Counted from the first letter of the stretch, positions 39,341 to 50,402 are shown. The stretch is 64,000 bases of DNA from Pseudonocardia sp. CNS-139 (GCA_001942415.1 MKJX01000169.1:16716-80715); one strand, 5' to 3'. A program made the numbers and translations. Notes: generated by a model from the letters alone, not told the origin.

Positions 39341-40129
39341 TCAGACGTCGAGGATGCGTTCGAGATGATCGAGGTCCTGGCGGATCATCTTGAGAGCCGC
39401 CGCCGGGCCTTCGCCGTCGAGGACGTTCCCGTCGGGCCGTTGCAGGGCGCCGACGGCCATGTCGGCGAGCTGCTCGGTCACGGACTCGGCCGTGTCGCGG
39501 CCGCCGGGGTGGAACCACCAGGCAACCCAGTTGCACATGCCGAGCACCCCCAGTGCCGCGATCCGGGAGTCGACCGGCCGGAACCGGCCGGCTCGTACCC
39601 CGTCCTCGACCACGCCGGCGATCGTCCGGAGCACCGCCCGGCGGCTCTCGTCGTAGGCCGCGGTGAGCTCCTCGGGCAGCTCCGCCTCCGAGCGAATCAG
39701 CAACCGGAACCGGGCGGGCTGGGTCGCGCGGCGACCGACGATGATCTCGACAATGCCGCGCAGCTTCTGGACCGGGTCCAGCTCGGCGCGGGCGACCAGC
39801 TCGCTCAGGTCGTCGAGCGGGCCGTTGGTGACCTCGGTGACGAGCTTGGCGAGCAGCTCGTCCTTGCTCTTGACGTAGTAGTAGAGGGCGGGGCGGGTGA
39901 TGCCGAGCGCGTCGGCGATGTCCTGCAGGTTCGTGCCGGCGAAGCCGCGCTCGGCGAAGAGCCGGGTGGCGTGCTCGTACAGCTCGTTCTCCACGAGCTC
40001 ACGCCGCGCGGTGCCCGCGCGGGCGCTACGGACCACCCTGTCGCCGTTCCCGTCGCCGGCGCGGGCCGCGGGCGCCGCCTTCCTGCGGGTCCCGCCACGG
40101 GGTGCGCTGCCGGGTGCGCTGCCGCTCAT
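39341..40129 (-). CDS. TetR family regulator of the aryl-CoA operon
   Basis: 262 residues, intact. After a basic N-terminal extension of about 40 residues (RRGGTRRKAAP-like, PRGGTRRKAAPAARAG) comes the HTH TNLQDIADALGITRPALYYYVKSKDELL, then a TetR_C-type domain. ATG at 40129 is chosen within a longer open frame. It lies 38 bp after the maleate-isomerase-like gene, in the same direction, and ends at a terminator. It probably controls the promoters near 44.2 and 39.2 kb. Confidence 0.87.
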   Translation of the reverse strand: MSGSAPGSAPRGGTRRKAAPAARAGDGNGDRVVRSARAGTARRELVENELYEHATRLFAERGFAGTNLQDIADALGITRPALYYYVKSKDELLAKLVTEVTNGPLDDLSELVARAELDPVQKLRGIVEIIVGRRATQPARFRLLIRSEAELPEELTAAYDESRRAVLRTIAGVVEDGVRAGRFRPVDSRIAALGVLGMCNWVAWWFHPGGRDTAESVTEQLADMAVGALQRPDGNVLDGEGPAAALKMIRQDLDHLERILDV

Positions 40130-40166
40130 GCGCCGATCGTAGGGCCGCGCCGCGGGATACCGGCGG

Positions 40167-40939
40167 TCATGACGTCCCGACCGACGCACGTGCGGTGAGC
40201 AGCTGTCCGGCGCCGGGCAGCTCGGGCGCCAGGCCCAGTGCCCGGAGCACCGCGTGCGCGCCTGCAGTCGCGGCTGACAGCACGGGCAGCCCGAACTCCT
40301 GCTCGGCCGGCGCCACCAGGTCGAGCGAGGGCATCTGCACGCAGGCGGAGATCACCAATGCATCCGCCCTCGCGAGGTCCAGGCCGCGGGCGGCGTCCAG
40401 GACCCGCTGACCGGGTATGCACCCGACTTCGGCGTTGTCCGCGACCCCCAGTGCCGCCCAGTCGACGACGTCGAACCCCTCCGCCGCCAGGTAGTCGACC
40501 ACCTGCTCGGCGAGCGGCCGCAGGTAGGGCGTGACCAGTGCGATCCGCCCGGCACCGAGCGCAGTCAGGCCGTCGACGAGGCGCCGGCGCTGGAGACGAC
40601 CGCTGCCCCGGTGCCCCGCTCCGCGAGCCGGCCGCGGACGGCCGCCTCGGTGCGCCGGTGCTCGCCGGGTCCCTGCGCCATGAGCGCGACCAAGCACGCG
40701 TACAGCAGCGCGTCGACGCGTGCGTCGGCCAGCTCGTCGACGCAGCGCTCGCGCTGGGCGTTCATCGCGCACAGCTCCGCCGGCGAGACCCGGTGCATCC
40801 GCATCCGGCTGGCGTGGAACGAGAACCGCGCGCCGCGGTGCCGGGCGAGCAGCGCCGGGATCTCGGTCTCCACGGTGACGTTGGAGCTGGGGACGACGAG
40901 GCCGACCCGGCGCAGGAGCCGGGTGTCCGAGACGGTCAT
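40167..40939 (-). CDS. Asp/Glu racemase-family protein, maleate cis-trans isomerase-like
   Basis: About 257 residues. LVVPSSNVTVETEIPALL at the start, a first Cys in LLYACLVALMAQG and a second in VISACVQMPSLDLV make the paired-Cys active site of the maleate isomerase/arylmalonate decarboxylase group. ATG at 40939 follows GGAGGA and overlaps the ligase stop (ATGA). The frame breaks near 40580. Maleate isomerases act late in nicotinate and some gentisate routes, which fits an aromatic acid operon. Confidence 0.83.
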
Positions 40940-42634
40940 GGGGTTCCTCCGGGGGCGGTCAGGGCGGCCTGCTCGGCGGTGACCTTCGCGGTGATAGCGG
41001 CGTGCAGGCGTTTCTTGTCGGTCTTCCCGACGAGGGTGCGCGGGATCTCGTCGAGGTGCTCGATCCGCTCGGGCCACTTGAACTTCGCCACTTGCATCGC
41101 GGCGAAGTGCTGCTGCACCTCGGGCAGAGTCAGCGGCTCCCCCTGCGCGACCACGAATGCGCAGGTCCGCTCGCCGAGCCGGGGATCGGGCATCGCGACG
41201 ACGGCCACCGCGCCGACCCGCGGGTGCCGCAGGAGCAGCAGCTCGACCTCCTCGGCGTGATCTTCTCGCCGCCGCGGTTGATGAGGTCCTTGATGCGGCC
41301 CTCGATCGACACGTGCCGTTCGCCCGCGATCAGGCGGACGGCGGCCAGGTCGCCGGTGCGGTAGAAGCCGTCGGAGGTGAACGCGCGTGCGTTGTGCTCG
41401 GCGGCGTCGAAGTAGCCGCGCAGCGTGTACGGACCGCGGCAGCACAGCTCGCCGACCTCGCCGTCGGGCACCTCGGTCTCCGTGCCCGGTTCGAGGACGC
41501 GGATCTCGTCTCGTTCCGAGAGCGGCGTGCCGACCGTGGTGGCGCGAGCCTCGCGCGGCGCGCCGGGGCGAGTGGTGAGGAAGAGGCCCTCGCCCATCCC
41601 GAACAACTGCCCTGACCACAGCCCGCGGCGCTCCAGCTCGTCGAACAGGGCGGGTGGCACCTTCGCCCCCGACAGCACCGCCTGGGTCACCGCCGCCGTC
41701 GCCGCCGGAAAACCGGGGTGCGCAGCGGCCGCGAAGTGTCCGTGGCCGAGCAGGACGTGGGTGGCGCCCTCGCCGCCATCAGCGGGAGGGACTCGTCCAG
41801 GTCCGCGGTGCCGAGCAGCAGGCATGCCCCGGCGCTGTGCGGCCCGTGCACGGCGCACACGATCCCGGCGTTGTGGATGATCGGGATGAGGTGCGCGACC
41901 CGCGTGTCCGGGCGCCAGCCCCAGGACCGGGCGTAGGCGGCGGCGTTGTACCAGTACTCGGCGTGCAGCCGGGGGATCACCTTGGGCGCGCCGGTGGTGC
42001 CGCCGGAGAGCTGGAAGACCGCGACGTCGTCGGGGTCGATGCCGGCCTGGATCCGTTCGACGACGCCGCGGGCGGCGTGGGCGTCGAGGTCGCGGCCGAG
42101 CGACTCGACGGCCGTGCCGCGCGGGTCGGCGTCCGAGTCGGCACCGCCGAGGACGAGGACGTGCTCCAGCGTGGGCAGCTCGCGTCGTTGCCGCAGCGCA
42201 AGGTCGACCAGGTCGAACCCGCGCGTCCCGGCTTCGACGAGATGCGCGACGGCGCCGACCCGGCGACCGATCTCGCCGATCTCGTGGCCGCGGTGGGCCG
42301 CGAGCGTGCACACAGGGACGAGCCCCGCCTTGAGCACCCCGTACCAGGCGACGATCGCCTGGAGGCGGTTGCCGACCTGGAAGAGCACCGGGGCGCCCGG
42401 CGCCAGGCCGAGCCCGGCCAGCCCGGCGGCGACCAGGTCGGTGCGCTCGTCCAGCTCGCGGTAGGTCAGGTGGCCGTCCAGCGCGATCACGGCGGGCCGG
42501 TCGGGATGGGCCGTGGCCACCCGGTGGAACTCGTCGGGAATCGTGCGGGTGCCCCACAGCCCGGCCGCGCGGTACTCGCGGGCGACGTCCGGCGGGTACC
42601 GCACAAGCCGGTCATCCCGTCGCAGGTATGTCAT
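40936..42634 (-). CDS. aryl-acid AMP-CoA ligase (EntE/2,3-dihydroxybenzoate-AMP ligase-like)
   Basis: Adenylate-forming ligase of about 565 residues. [20 protein letters not shown] N-terminus, A3-like [19 protein letters not shown]5 region FGMGEGLF, A8 [14 protein letters not shown] and A10 [10 protein letters not shown]. The SGGTTG-PK A3 form and RLHAEYWYN are typical of salicylate/dihydroxybenzoate-type ligases. ATG at 42634 overlaps the monooxygenase stop. Frame breaks near 41770 and 41262. It probably activates a hydroxybenzoate or aminobenzoate for the adjacent hydroxylase. Confidence 0.84.
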
Positions 42635-44211
42635 GGCGTCTCCTGCCCGGTCTCCTCGTCGGTGAGAACCACCAGGTCGGTGCGGCTGCTCACGAGCGCG
42701 GCGGCGAGGTCGTCGCGCAGCAGCGCCGGCGCCTCGACCAGGGCGAGCCCGCCGACCTCGGTGCGGATCCGCTCCGCGAGATCCAGCCTCGTCAGCACGG
42801 CGGACCGGTCCGGCGGGCCGGTCAACCGGAACCCGCAGGCCCCGGCGTCCCGCGCGCGCCGCGCCCGCGCCACCACGGCGTCCGCGGTGGCGTCCCACGG
42901 GTCGGTGAGCACGTCCTCGACGGAGGCGAGGTTCGGCGAAGGCCGGTCGACCCGGCGGCGCGGGAAGGGTCGGCCGTCGTGGACGAGCGGCCGGTCCAGC
43001 ACCCAGTCGGCGACGGCCGCCGGGTCGGGCGGCGGGTCCGCGCCGCCGTACTGGGCGAGCGCGGTGGCGACCACGTCCGGGCTCGTCGTGGCGAACCGCT
43101 CCAGCGACACGTTCCCGGCACGCGACATGTACGCGACCATCAGCCGCTCGACCGGCAGGTGCATCCGGGACGGGAACGACTCCCACCACAACTGGCTGCG
43201 CCGGGCGAGCTCCTGCAGGCGCTCGACCGCCGGTCGGCGGACGTCCTCGTACCGCGCGAAGGCCGTCGCCGCGTCCGCTTCCGTGCGCAGTGCGTCCACC
43301 AGCGCGATCGCGTCCTCCATCGCCAGCTTGGTGCCGGAGCCGATGGAGAAGTGCGCGGTGTGCGCGGCGTCGCCGAGCAGCACGGTGCGCCCGGACGACC
43401 AGCGGTCGCAGCGGACCGTCCGGAACCGCAGCCAGCGCGTGCGGTTGCCGATCAGTGGATGGCCCTGCAGCTGTTCGGCGAAGACCTCCTGCAGATAGGT
43501 CAGCGACGTCTCGTCGGACGCGTCGGCGGGGGTGGCGGTGGTCGTGGCGTCGGTCGTGGCGTCGAACCCGGCGCGCCGCCAGCTGCGCTCGTCGGTCTCG
43601 ATCAGGAACGTGCTCCGCCCCTCCGAGCTGCGCCCGCCCGAGTAGGGGTAGGCGTGCGTCACGAAGACGCCGTGCTCGGTCGCCACCGGAGCGAAGACGG
43701 CGTCGTCCAGGCCGACGTCGGCGCCGCACCACAGGTACAGCCCTCGTCCCACCTCGATGTGACCGCCGAACGGCCCGTTCTCCCGGGTCGCGCTGCTCAC
43801 GCCGTCGGCCGCGACCACGACGTCGGCGTCCAGCTCGTCGGCGCTGCGCCGGGCGCCGAACTCCAACGTCACGCCGGCCTTCTCGGCGTGCCGCTGCAGG
43901 ATCGCGAGCAGCTCTGTGCGCGCGATCCCGATCAGCCGGTCGTTGCGCACGTGCACGGTGTGCCCGCCCACCTGCATGGTCATGTCGTGGTGGCAGCCGG
44001 CCGACACGAGGTCGTGCAGCGTGTCCGGGTCGGCCGCCTCCAGGTTGCGCTGCGTCCCCGCCGCGAGCCCCACACCGAAGCCGAAGGTGCTTCCCGGTTC
44101 ACCCTGCTCGTACACGACGACGTCGCAGGCCGGGTACGCCAGCTTGACCAGGCGCGCGGCATAGAGCCCGCCCGGGCCTCCGCCGAGCACCGCAACACGA
44201 CGTACCTGCAT
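42631..44211 (-). CDS. FAD-dependent aryl-CoA hydroxylase (salicylyl-CoA 5-hydroxylase / anthraniloyl-CoA monooxygenase-like)
   Basis: 526 residues, intact. FAD motif VAVLGGGPGGLYAARLVKLAYP, VVVYEQGEPGSTFGFGVGL and the second motif TVLLGDAAHTAHFSIGSGTKLAMEDA identify the group A flavoprotein hydroxylases acting on aryl-CoA. The family often carries an extra old-yellow-enzyme-type barrel; here only a short C-terminal piece (ACGFRLTG, RDDLAAALVSSRTDLVVL) of it seems to remain. ATG at 44211 follows GGAGG. It is first of the operon with the aryl ligase. Substrate (salicylyl-CoA, anthraniloyl-CoA or similar) is inferred. Confidence 0.85.
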   Translation of the reverse strand: MQVRRVAVLGGGPGGLYAARLVKLAYPACDVVVYEQGEPGSTFGFGVGLAAGTQRNLEAADPDTLHDLVSAGCHHDMTMQVGGHTVHVRNDRLIGIARTELLAILQRHAEKAGVTLEFGARRSADELDADVVVAADGVSSATRENGPFGGHIEVGRGLYLWCGADVGLDDAVFAPVATEHGVFVTHAYPYSGGRSSEGRSTFLIETDERSWRRAGFDATTDATTTATPADASDETSLTYLQEVFAEQLQGHPLIGNRTRWLRFRTVRCDRWSSGRTVLLGDAAHTAHFSIGSGTKLAMEDAIALVDALRTEADAATAFARYEDVRRPAVERLQELARRSQLWWESFPSRMHLPVERLMVAYMSRAGNVSLERFATTSPDVVATALAQYGGADPPPDPAAVADWVLDRPLVHDGRPFPRRRVDRPSPNLASVEDVLTDPWDATADAVVARARRARDAGACGFRLTGPPDRSAVLTRLDLAERIRTEVGGLALVEAPALLRDDLAAALVSSRTDLVVLTDEETGQETP

Positions 44212-44264
44212 CCCGACCTCCGCTCGACGCATTCGTCAGTTATTTGCGTCTGAGACGGCTCTGC

Positions 44265-44304
44265 GTCAAGTCCCGCTTGACTTGTCGCATGTGTCGAATA
44301 GTCT
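44265..44304 (+). promoter_or_regulatory. divergent promoter region with inverted repeat
   Basis: GTCAAG-TCCCG-CTTGAC (44265-44281) is a perfect 6-bp inverted repeat. Its right arm overlaps TTGACT (44277-44282), which with TAGTCT (44299-44304, 16-bp spacer) makes a plausible promoter for the hydantoinase-type gene at 44345. A repressor on the repeat would cover the -35. Confidence 0.5.
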
Positions 44305-44344
44305 ACGTCAGAGTTGGCAGTCGCCGCGCGAAGGAGCGTGAGTC

Positions 44345-46488
44345 ATGGCCTATGTCATCGGCGTCGATGTGGGCGGCACGTTCACCGACGCCGTCCTCGA
44401 CGACGACGCCGGCACCGTGCTCGCCGCGAAGTCGCCGTCCACCCCGCCGGACTACTCCCGCGGCGTGCTGGACGTGCTGGAGCTGCTCGCCGAGCAGCTC
44501 GGCGTGCCCCTGCAGGAGATGCTGGCCCGGACCCACCACGTCGCGCACGGCACGACCTCGTCGCTGAACGCCCTGGTGACGGGCAACGTGCCGGCGGTCG
44601 GGTTCCTCACCACCAAGGGCCACCGCGACTCGATCTTCATCATGAACGTCGAGGGCCGCTACCTCGGCCGTTCCCCGCACGAGCTGCAGAACGTGCTGGG
44701 CCAGACCAAGGACCACGGCCTGCTGCCCAAGCGGCACGCGCTCGAGGTGACCGAGCGGATCGACCGCGACGGCACCGTCGTCGTCGGGCTGGACGAGGAC
44801 GAGGCCCGCACGGCGATCCGGGCGCTGCTCGATGACGGTGCACGCGCGATCGCCGTGTCACTGCTGTGGTCCTTCCGCAACCCGGTGCACGAGCGGCGGC
44901 TGCGCGAACTGATCGCGGACGCGGACCCAGACGTCTACGTCGCTCTGTCCAGCGAGGTCAGCCCGCGGATCCGGGAGTTCGCCCGCAACGCGACCACGAT
45001 CATGAGCACGCAGATCGGACCGGGCCTGCGGGACTACCTCGGCACGCTGGAGTCGTCCCTGCGGGCGAGTGGGCTCGCCGGTCCGCTGCTGGTGATGCAG
45101 TCCAACGGCGGCGCGGTCGCAGCCAAGGAGGCTCCGGCGGCGGCGATCAGCACGGTCGGCTCCGTCCTGACCGGCGGCGTGGTCGGCTCGGTGGCCCTCG
45201 GCCGGCAGCTCGGGCATCGCAACATCATCTCCACGGATGTGGGCGGGACGACGTTTCTCGCCGGTCTGGTCGTCGACGGCGAGCCGGTGCGGGCCACCAC
45301 GACCGTCATCAACCACCATCCGATCAACGTGCCCACCCTGCGCGTCGACGCGATCGGGTCCGGAGGCGGCGCGATCGCCTGGCTCGACGCCGGCGGCAAC
45401 CTGCGCATCGGCCCGCGCAGCGCCCAGGCCGTTCCCGGCCCCGCCTGCTACGGGAACGGGGGCACCGAGCCCACCAACACCGACGCCAACCTCGTGCTCG
45501 GCATCCTGCCCGAGCGGGGCCTGCTCGGTGGCCGCAAGCCGCTGTCGGTGGAGCTGGCCCGGCAGGCCCTCGACACCCATGTCGCGAAACCGCTGGGGCT
45601 GACCGTCGAGGAGGCCGCCGCCGCGATCTACACCGTGCAGAACGCGCAGACCGGCGACCTGCTGCGCAAGACCGTGGTCGAGGCCGGGCACGACCCGCGC
45701 GACTTCGTGCTCTATGCGTTCGGCGGCGCCGGCCCCGCGCACTGCGCGGGTTACGCGGCCGAGGTCGGCTGCACCGAGGTCGTTGTCCCGCTCGGTCCGG
45801 TGGCTCGGCGTTCTCCGCCTTCGGCCTGGCGTCCTCGGACATCGTTCTGGCGGCCGAGCTGTCGGACCCGGCGGTCGTGCCGCTCGACCCGGTCCGGGCC
45901 GAGCGCAACTTCGCCGAGCTGGAGCGACGCGTCCGGGACGGGCTGGAGCGCCAGGCCGTCCGGTTCGCGACCGTCGAGCTGCACCGCGAGATCGACATGC
46001 GGTACACGATGCAGCTCGCCGAGGTCACGGCTCCGGTGGCGAACGGGCCGCTGGACGCAGCGGCGGTCGAGGCGGCCGCTGCGGCGTTCGAGGAGCGCTA
46101 CGCCGCCCTCTACGGCAGGGACGCCGGGTTCCGCGAGGCCGGCATCCAGGCCATCACCTACCGGGTCCGCGGCATCGGGATGCTGCCGTTCAGCCCGGAG
46201 CTGCCACACGTCCCTCCCGCCGGCGCCGAGGCGACGCCGGACGGCACACGGCCGGTGTGCCTCGACGCCGCGACCGGTTTCGTCGACACCGCCGTCTACG
46301 ACTACCGCGCGCTGCGCGCCGGCCACGTGCTGACCGGGCCCGCCGTCGTCGAGGTCCCCACGACGACCGTGGTCGTGCCCGCGGGTGCCACCGGCACCGT
46401 CGACCGGCTCGGCAACCTGATCATCCGCATCGGCCCGGGCCGCCCGGCCGGTGTCCCCGCCGCCGTCACCGCTGGGAGCGCCGCATGA
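44345..46488 (+). CDS. hydantoinase A/oxoprolinase-family (ketone carboxylase-type) subunit
   Basis: About 713 residues. N-terminal ASKHA nucleotide site VIGVDVGGTFTDAVLDD, a second phosphate site STDVGGTTFLAGLV and a third glycine-rich segment IGSGGGAIAWLDAGG, as in N-methylhydantoinase A, 5-oxoprolinase and the acetone/acetophenone carboxylase subunits. ATG at 44345 follows GAAGGAG. The frame breaks near 45805, between EVVVPLGPVA and SAFSAFGLASSDIV. It would use ATP to activate the substrate together with the B protein encoded next. Confidence 0.87.
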
Positions 46489-48796
46489 CCATGCCGATCC
46501 CCGGCTCGGAGCTGTTCTCCAGCCGCCCCGTCGACCCGGACGAGCTGCAGCGCTTGCTGCCATCGACGCTGCCGGTCCACTCGGTGACCCCGGAGCAGGC
46601 CGACGCCCTCGACCCGCTCACCTACGAGGTGGTGCGGCACCGGCTCTGGTCGGTTACCGACGAGATGGGCGAGGCGCTCAAGCGCATGTCCGGTTCGCCG
46701 ATCGTCACCGACGCGAACGACTTCGACTTCGCCATCTCCGACGAGCTGGGCCAGGAGGTCCAGGTCGGCCTCTACAACACGATGCTGGTGGGGGCCGTCG
46801 ACCTCGCCATCTACTGGACGCTGCGCAACCGCTCGGTCAACCCCGGCATCGCCGAGGGCGACATGTTCCTGTGCAACGACCCATGGGTGGGCGGCGGGCT
46901 GCACCAGAACGACGTGATCGTCTACCAGCCGTCTTCCACGACGGGAAGCTCTTCGCCTGGACCAGCGCCATCGCCCACCAGCCCGACCTCGGCGGCGTCG
47001 GGCTCGGGTCGTTCTCCCCGGCGGCGCAGGACGTGTTCTCCGAGTCGCTGCCGACCCCGCCGGTGAAGGTGGTGCGCGAGGGGCGGCTGCAGCGCGACGT
47101 CGCCGACCTGTGGGTGCGCCGCTCGCGCGTCCCGATGCTCGTCGGGCTCGACCTGCGCGCCAAGATCGGCGCGAACAACGTAGGCGCCGAGCGGCTGCAC
47201 GCCCTGATCGCCCAGTACGGCGCCGACACCGTCAAGGCCGTGATGAAACGGATGATGGCCGATGCCGAGACGCGGCTGCGCGCCAAGCTCGCCGGCCTGC
47301 CCGACGGCAGCTGGTCGGCCACCGGCTACCAGGACCAGTCGCACGAGGCGACCGCAACCTGCACAAGATCACGGTCACCACCACGAAGACCGGTGACCGG
47401 CTGACCTTCGACTTCACCGGCACCGACCCCCAGCCGGCGTCGTCAACTGCACCTACGCCGGCATGCGCGGCGGGGTGATGCTCGCCCTGCTGCCCATCCT
47501 CGCGAACGACATCCCGTGGTCGGCAGGCGGGCTGATGCGCTGCTTCGACCTCGTCACCGAAGAGGGCACGCTCAACAACGCCACGTTCCCGGCCGCCGTC
47601 GGCCGCGGCCCGATCGGCCCGGCCTGGCTCACCGGCAGCCTCGTCGCCGAGTGCCTCTCCCAGATGCTCGACCGCGACCTGGAGCTCGGCAGGAACGTGC
47701 AGGCCACCTGCTGCGGCACCTGGGACACCGCCGTGATCGCCGGCCTCGACGAGCGCGGCGAGCAGCCCACCCCGTTCCTCAACATCATCATGGAGCCCAT
47801 GGCCGGTGGCTATGGAGCCCGCCCGCACGCCGACGGGATCGACACCGGCGGGCTGTTCTGCATCCCGATGGGCCGCGTCCCCGACGTCGAGATGACCGAG
47901 TTCCTCTACCCGGTCCTGACGCTCTGGCGCCGGGAGGTCGCCGACTCCGGAGGCCCGGGCCGCCACCGCGGCGGACTCGGCGCCTCGATCGCGATCACCC
48001 CACACGGCACCAGCGTCCCGATGGGGCTCGTGCTCGCCTCCGCAGGCAAGGCCGTCGCCCAGAACGCGGGCCTCTGCGGCGGGCACCCCGGCAACAGCGG
48101 CCTTGACGTCGTCGCGCGGCGCAGCCGGGTCGCCGACCAGCTCGCCGCCGGGCGCATCCCCGCCGACCTGGCCGAGATCAGCGACACGCTCGAACCCGGC
48201 CAGAACTACGCCACCAGCTACCTGGCACCAGGCGAGGTGTTCGCCATGACCTGGCAGGGCGGAGGCGGCTACGGCGACCCGCTCACCCGCGACCCCGAGG
48301 CCGTCGCCCGCGACCTGCGCGAGCAGAAGATCACCGCGGCCGCCGCCACCGACGTCTACGGCGTCGTCCTCGCAGGTGGGGCCATCGACACCGCAGCGAC
48401 CGCCGCCGAGCGCGACCGGCTGCGAGCCCGGCGCACCGAGCGCTCCCGCGTCCTGGGGACCACACGAGGCAAGGCCGACCTGGCCACGGCCCGGCGCATC
48501 GACGACAACCTCGTCGAGGTCGGCCCCGGCGGCGAGCACACCGTAGTGGCGTGCCGCCACTGCGCCGAGGTCCTCGGCGGGCCGGACGACCTCGCGGTCG
48601 CCGTCTATGAGGGACCCCGACGGAGGCGGGACCCCAGATCATCGCCACAGCGTCCGACTACGTCGACGCACCCGTCGTGTTCCGGCAGTACAGCTGCCCC
48701 TCCTGCTGGACCGCGCTCTCCTCCGCGGTCGTGCCGGCCGACCACCCGGATCACCTGGGCGCCTTCGGACGGCACACCGTCACCACCGCCGGCTGA
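46485..48796 (+). CDS. hydantoinase B-family protein with C-terminal zinc-ribbon-like domain
   Basis: About 770 residues. LDPLTYEVVRHRLWSVTDEMGEAL, EGDMFLCNDPWVGGGLHQNDV and GGPGRHRGGLG are hydantoinase B signatures. The C-terminal part is unusual: ACRHCAEVLGG and, about 40 residues later, QYSCPSCWTALSS form two CxxC pairs as in the small subunit of acetone carboxylase. Frame breaks near 46930, 47350, 47440 and 48612. The last one hides the CxxC end, which reads through to TGA at 48794-48796. ATG overlaps the A stop (ATGA). Ketone carboxylase or hydantoinase/oxoprolinase are both possible; the zinc part and the thiolase downstream favour the former. Confidence 0.82.
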
Positions 48797-48798
48797 GC

Positions 48799-48838
48799 GG
48801 GGTGGGCGAGCGGGCGCTCCCTCCCGCTCGCCCACCCC
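48799..48838 (+). terminator. long hairpin terminator after the hydantoinase B-type gene
   Basis: A perfect 16-bp stem, 48799-48814 with 48823-48838, closes an 8-nt loop two bases after the stop codon. It is very GC-rich and has no U tract. Confidence 0.75.
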
Positions 48839-48916
48839 GGGCCCGCATCCATGACCACACACCCCCGGAGCGACAACCCTGATGATCACCGAAGTGCCCG
48901 GACGGGAGCCTGGAGC

Positions 48917-50088
48917 ATGAGGGACGCCGTCATCGTCGCCACGGCGCGCACACCGATCGGCAAGGCCTACCGCGGCGCCCTCCGGGACACGACCGGCCCG
49001 CACCTGGCAGCGCACGCCATCACCGCAGCGCTCCGGCGCACCCGGCTCACGGGCGCGGAGATCGAGGACGTCGTCCTCGCTGCGCCATGCAGGAGGGCAC
49101 CACCGGCTACAACGTCGCCCGCCAGGCGGCGCTGCGCGCCGGCCTTCCCACCGGCGTCCCTGGCATGACCATCGACCGGCAGTGCGGATCCGGGCTGATG
49201 GCCATCGCCACCGCCGCCAAGCAGATTGTCACCGACGGCATGGAGATCGCCCTCGCCGGCGGGGTCGAGTCGATCTCCCTCGTCCAGAACGACCACCGCA
49301 ACACCCACCGCGCCCTCGACCCGTGGCTGCGCGACCACGGCCACTCGATCTACGTCTCCATGCTCGACACCGCCGAGAACGTCGCGCGGCGCTACGGGAT
49401 CGGCCGCGACGCCCAGGACGAGTTCGCGTTCGTCTCCCAGCAGCGGACCGCCGCCGCCCAGCAGCGCGGGCTGTTCGACGACGAGATCGTCCCCATCACC
49501 ATCACCGTTCCCGGCGGGCACGGCGACCCCGTCGAGGTCACCCTGGACCGGGACGAGGGCAACCGGCCGGACACCACCCTTGCGGGCCTCGCCGAACTGG
49601 CGCCCGTGCTCACCGACCACCCGCACCCCACCGTGACCGCCGGCAACGCCTCCCAGCTCTCCGACGGCGCATCCGCGGCCGTCCTGATGGAGGCCGGGGA
49701 GGCGGAGCGCCGGGGCCTGGAGCCGCTCGGCATCTACCGCGGGATCGCCGTCGCCGGGTGCGCCCCCGACGAGATGGGCATCGGCCCCGTCCTCGCCGTA
49801 CCGACCCTGCTCCGCCGACACGGCCTCACCGTCGACGACGTCGATCTCTGGGAGCTCAACGAGGCCTTCGCCGCGCAGGCCGTCCACTGCCGCGACGCCC
49901 TCGGCATCGACCCCGACAAGCTCAACGTCAACGGTGGCGCGATCGCGGTCGGGCACCCCTACGGCATGACAGCGCCCGGCTGGTCGGCCACGCCCTTCTC
50001 GAGGCCGCCGCCGCGCGCCCGCTACACCGTCGTCACCATGTGCATCGGCGGCGGCATGGGCGCCGCCGGCCTGTTCCAGCTCCGCTAG
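48917..50088 (+). CDS. thiolase (acetyl-CoA C-acyltransferase)
   Basis: About 390 residues. Start [16 protein letters not shown], nucleophile in [33 protein letters not shown] and the final [12 protein letters not shown]. Frame breaks near 49083 and in the 49970-50010 patch, where [14 protein letters not shown] would be expected. ATG at 48917 after GGAG. As a neighbour of a ketone-carboxylase-type pair it could cleave a 3-oxoacyl-CoA such as an aroylacetyl-CoA; this is inference. Confidence 0.87.
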
Positions 50089-50102
50089 GGCCGAGACCAT
50101 CC

Positions 50103-50402
50103 TCACCGCCGACTCGATGCGGGCGTCGTGATGGTCACACACAACGTCCACGTGGTCGCCCGATATTGCAGCGACGTCGCCGCGATGGCGTCGGGGGTGC
50201 CGACGAACCGCACGATGAGCGACTCGATCTCGGCGGGACCGAGCGCCGCGTGTTCCGCGTCGACGCACACGGCGTCGAATCCCTGGGACGCGAGGATCTC
50301 GACGCTCGTCGCATGCCCGACGCTCGCGAACGTCCCGAGCACGGGACCCCGGAGCAGAGCGTCACGCAGCGAGGGCCGATCCGACAGGTAGGTCACCACT
50401 GG
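50103..50402 (-). pseudogene. N-terminal fragment of an HpcH/HpaI-family aldolase
   Basis: About 80 recognisable residues: LLRGPVLGTFASVGHATSVEILASQGFDAVCVDAEHAALGP and IESLIVRFVG. This is the start of a class II 2-keto-3-deoxy aldolase barrel; full members have about 250 residues. The similarity ends near 50170 and only 15-20 unrelated codons follow to the stop at 50103. The catalytic Arg and metal-binding Glu/Asp further on are missing. It lies between a thiolase and a GntR gene and looks like a deletion remnant. Confidence 0.65.
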
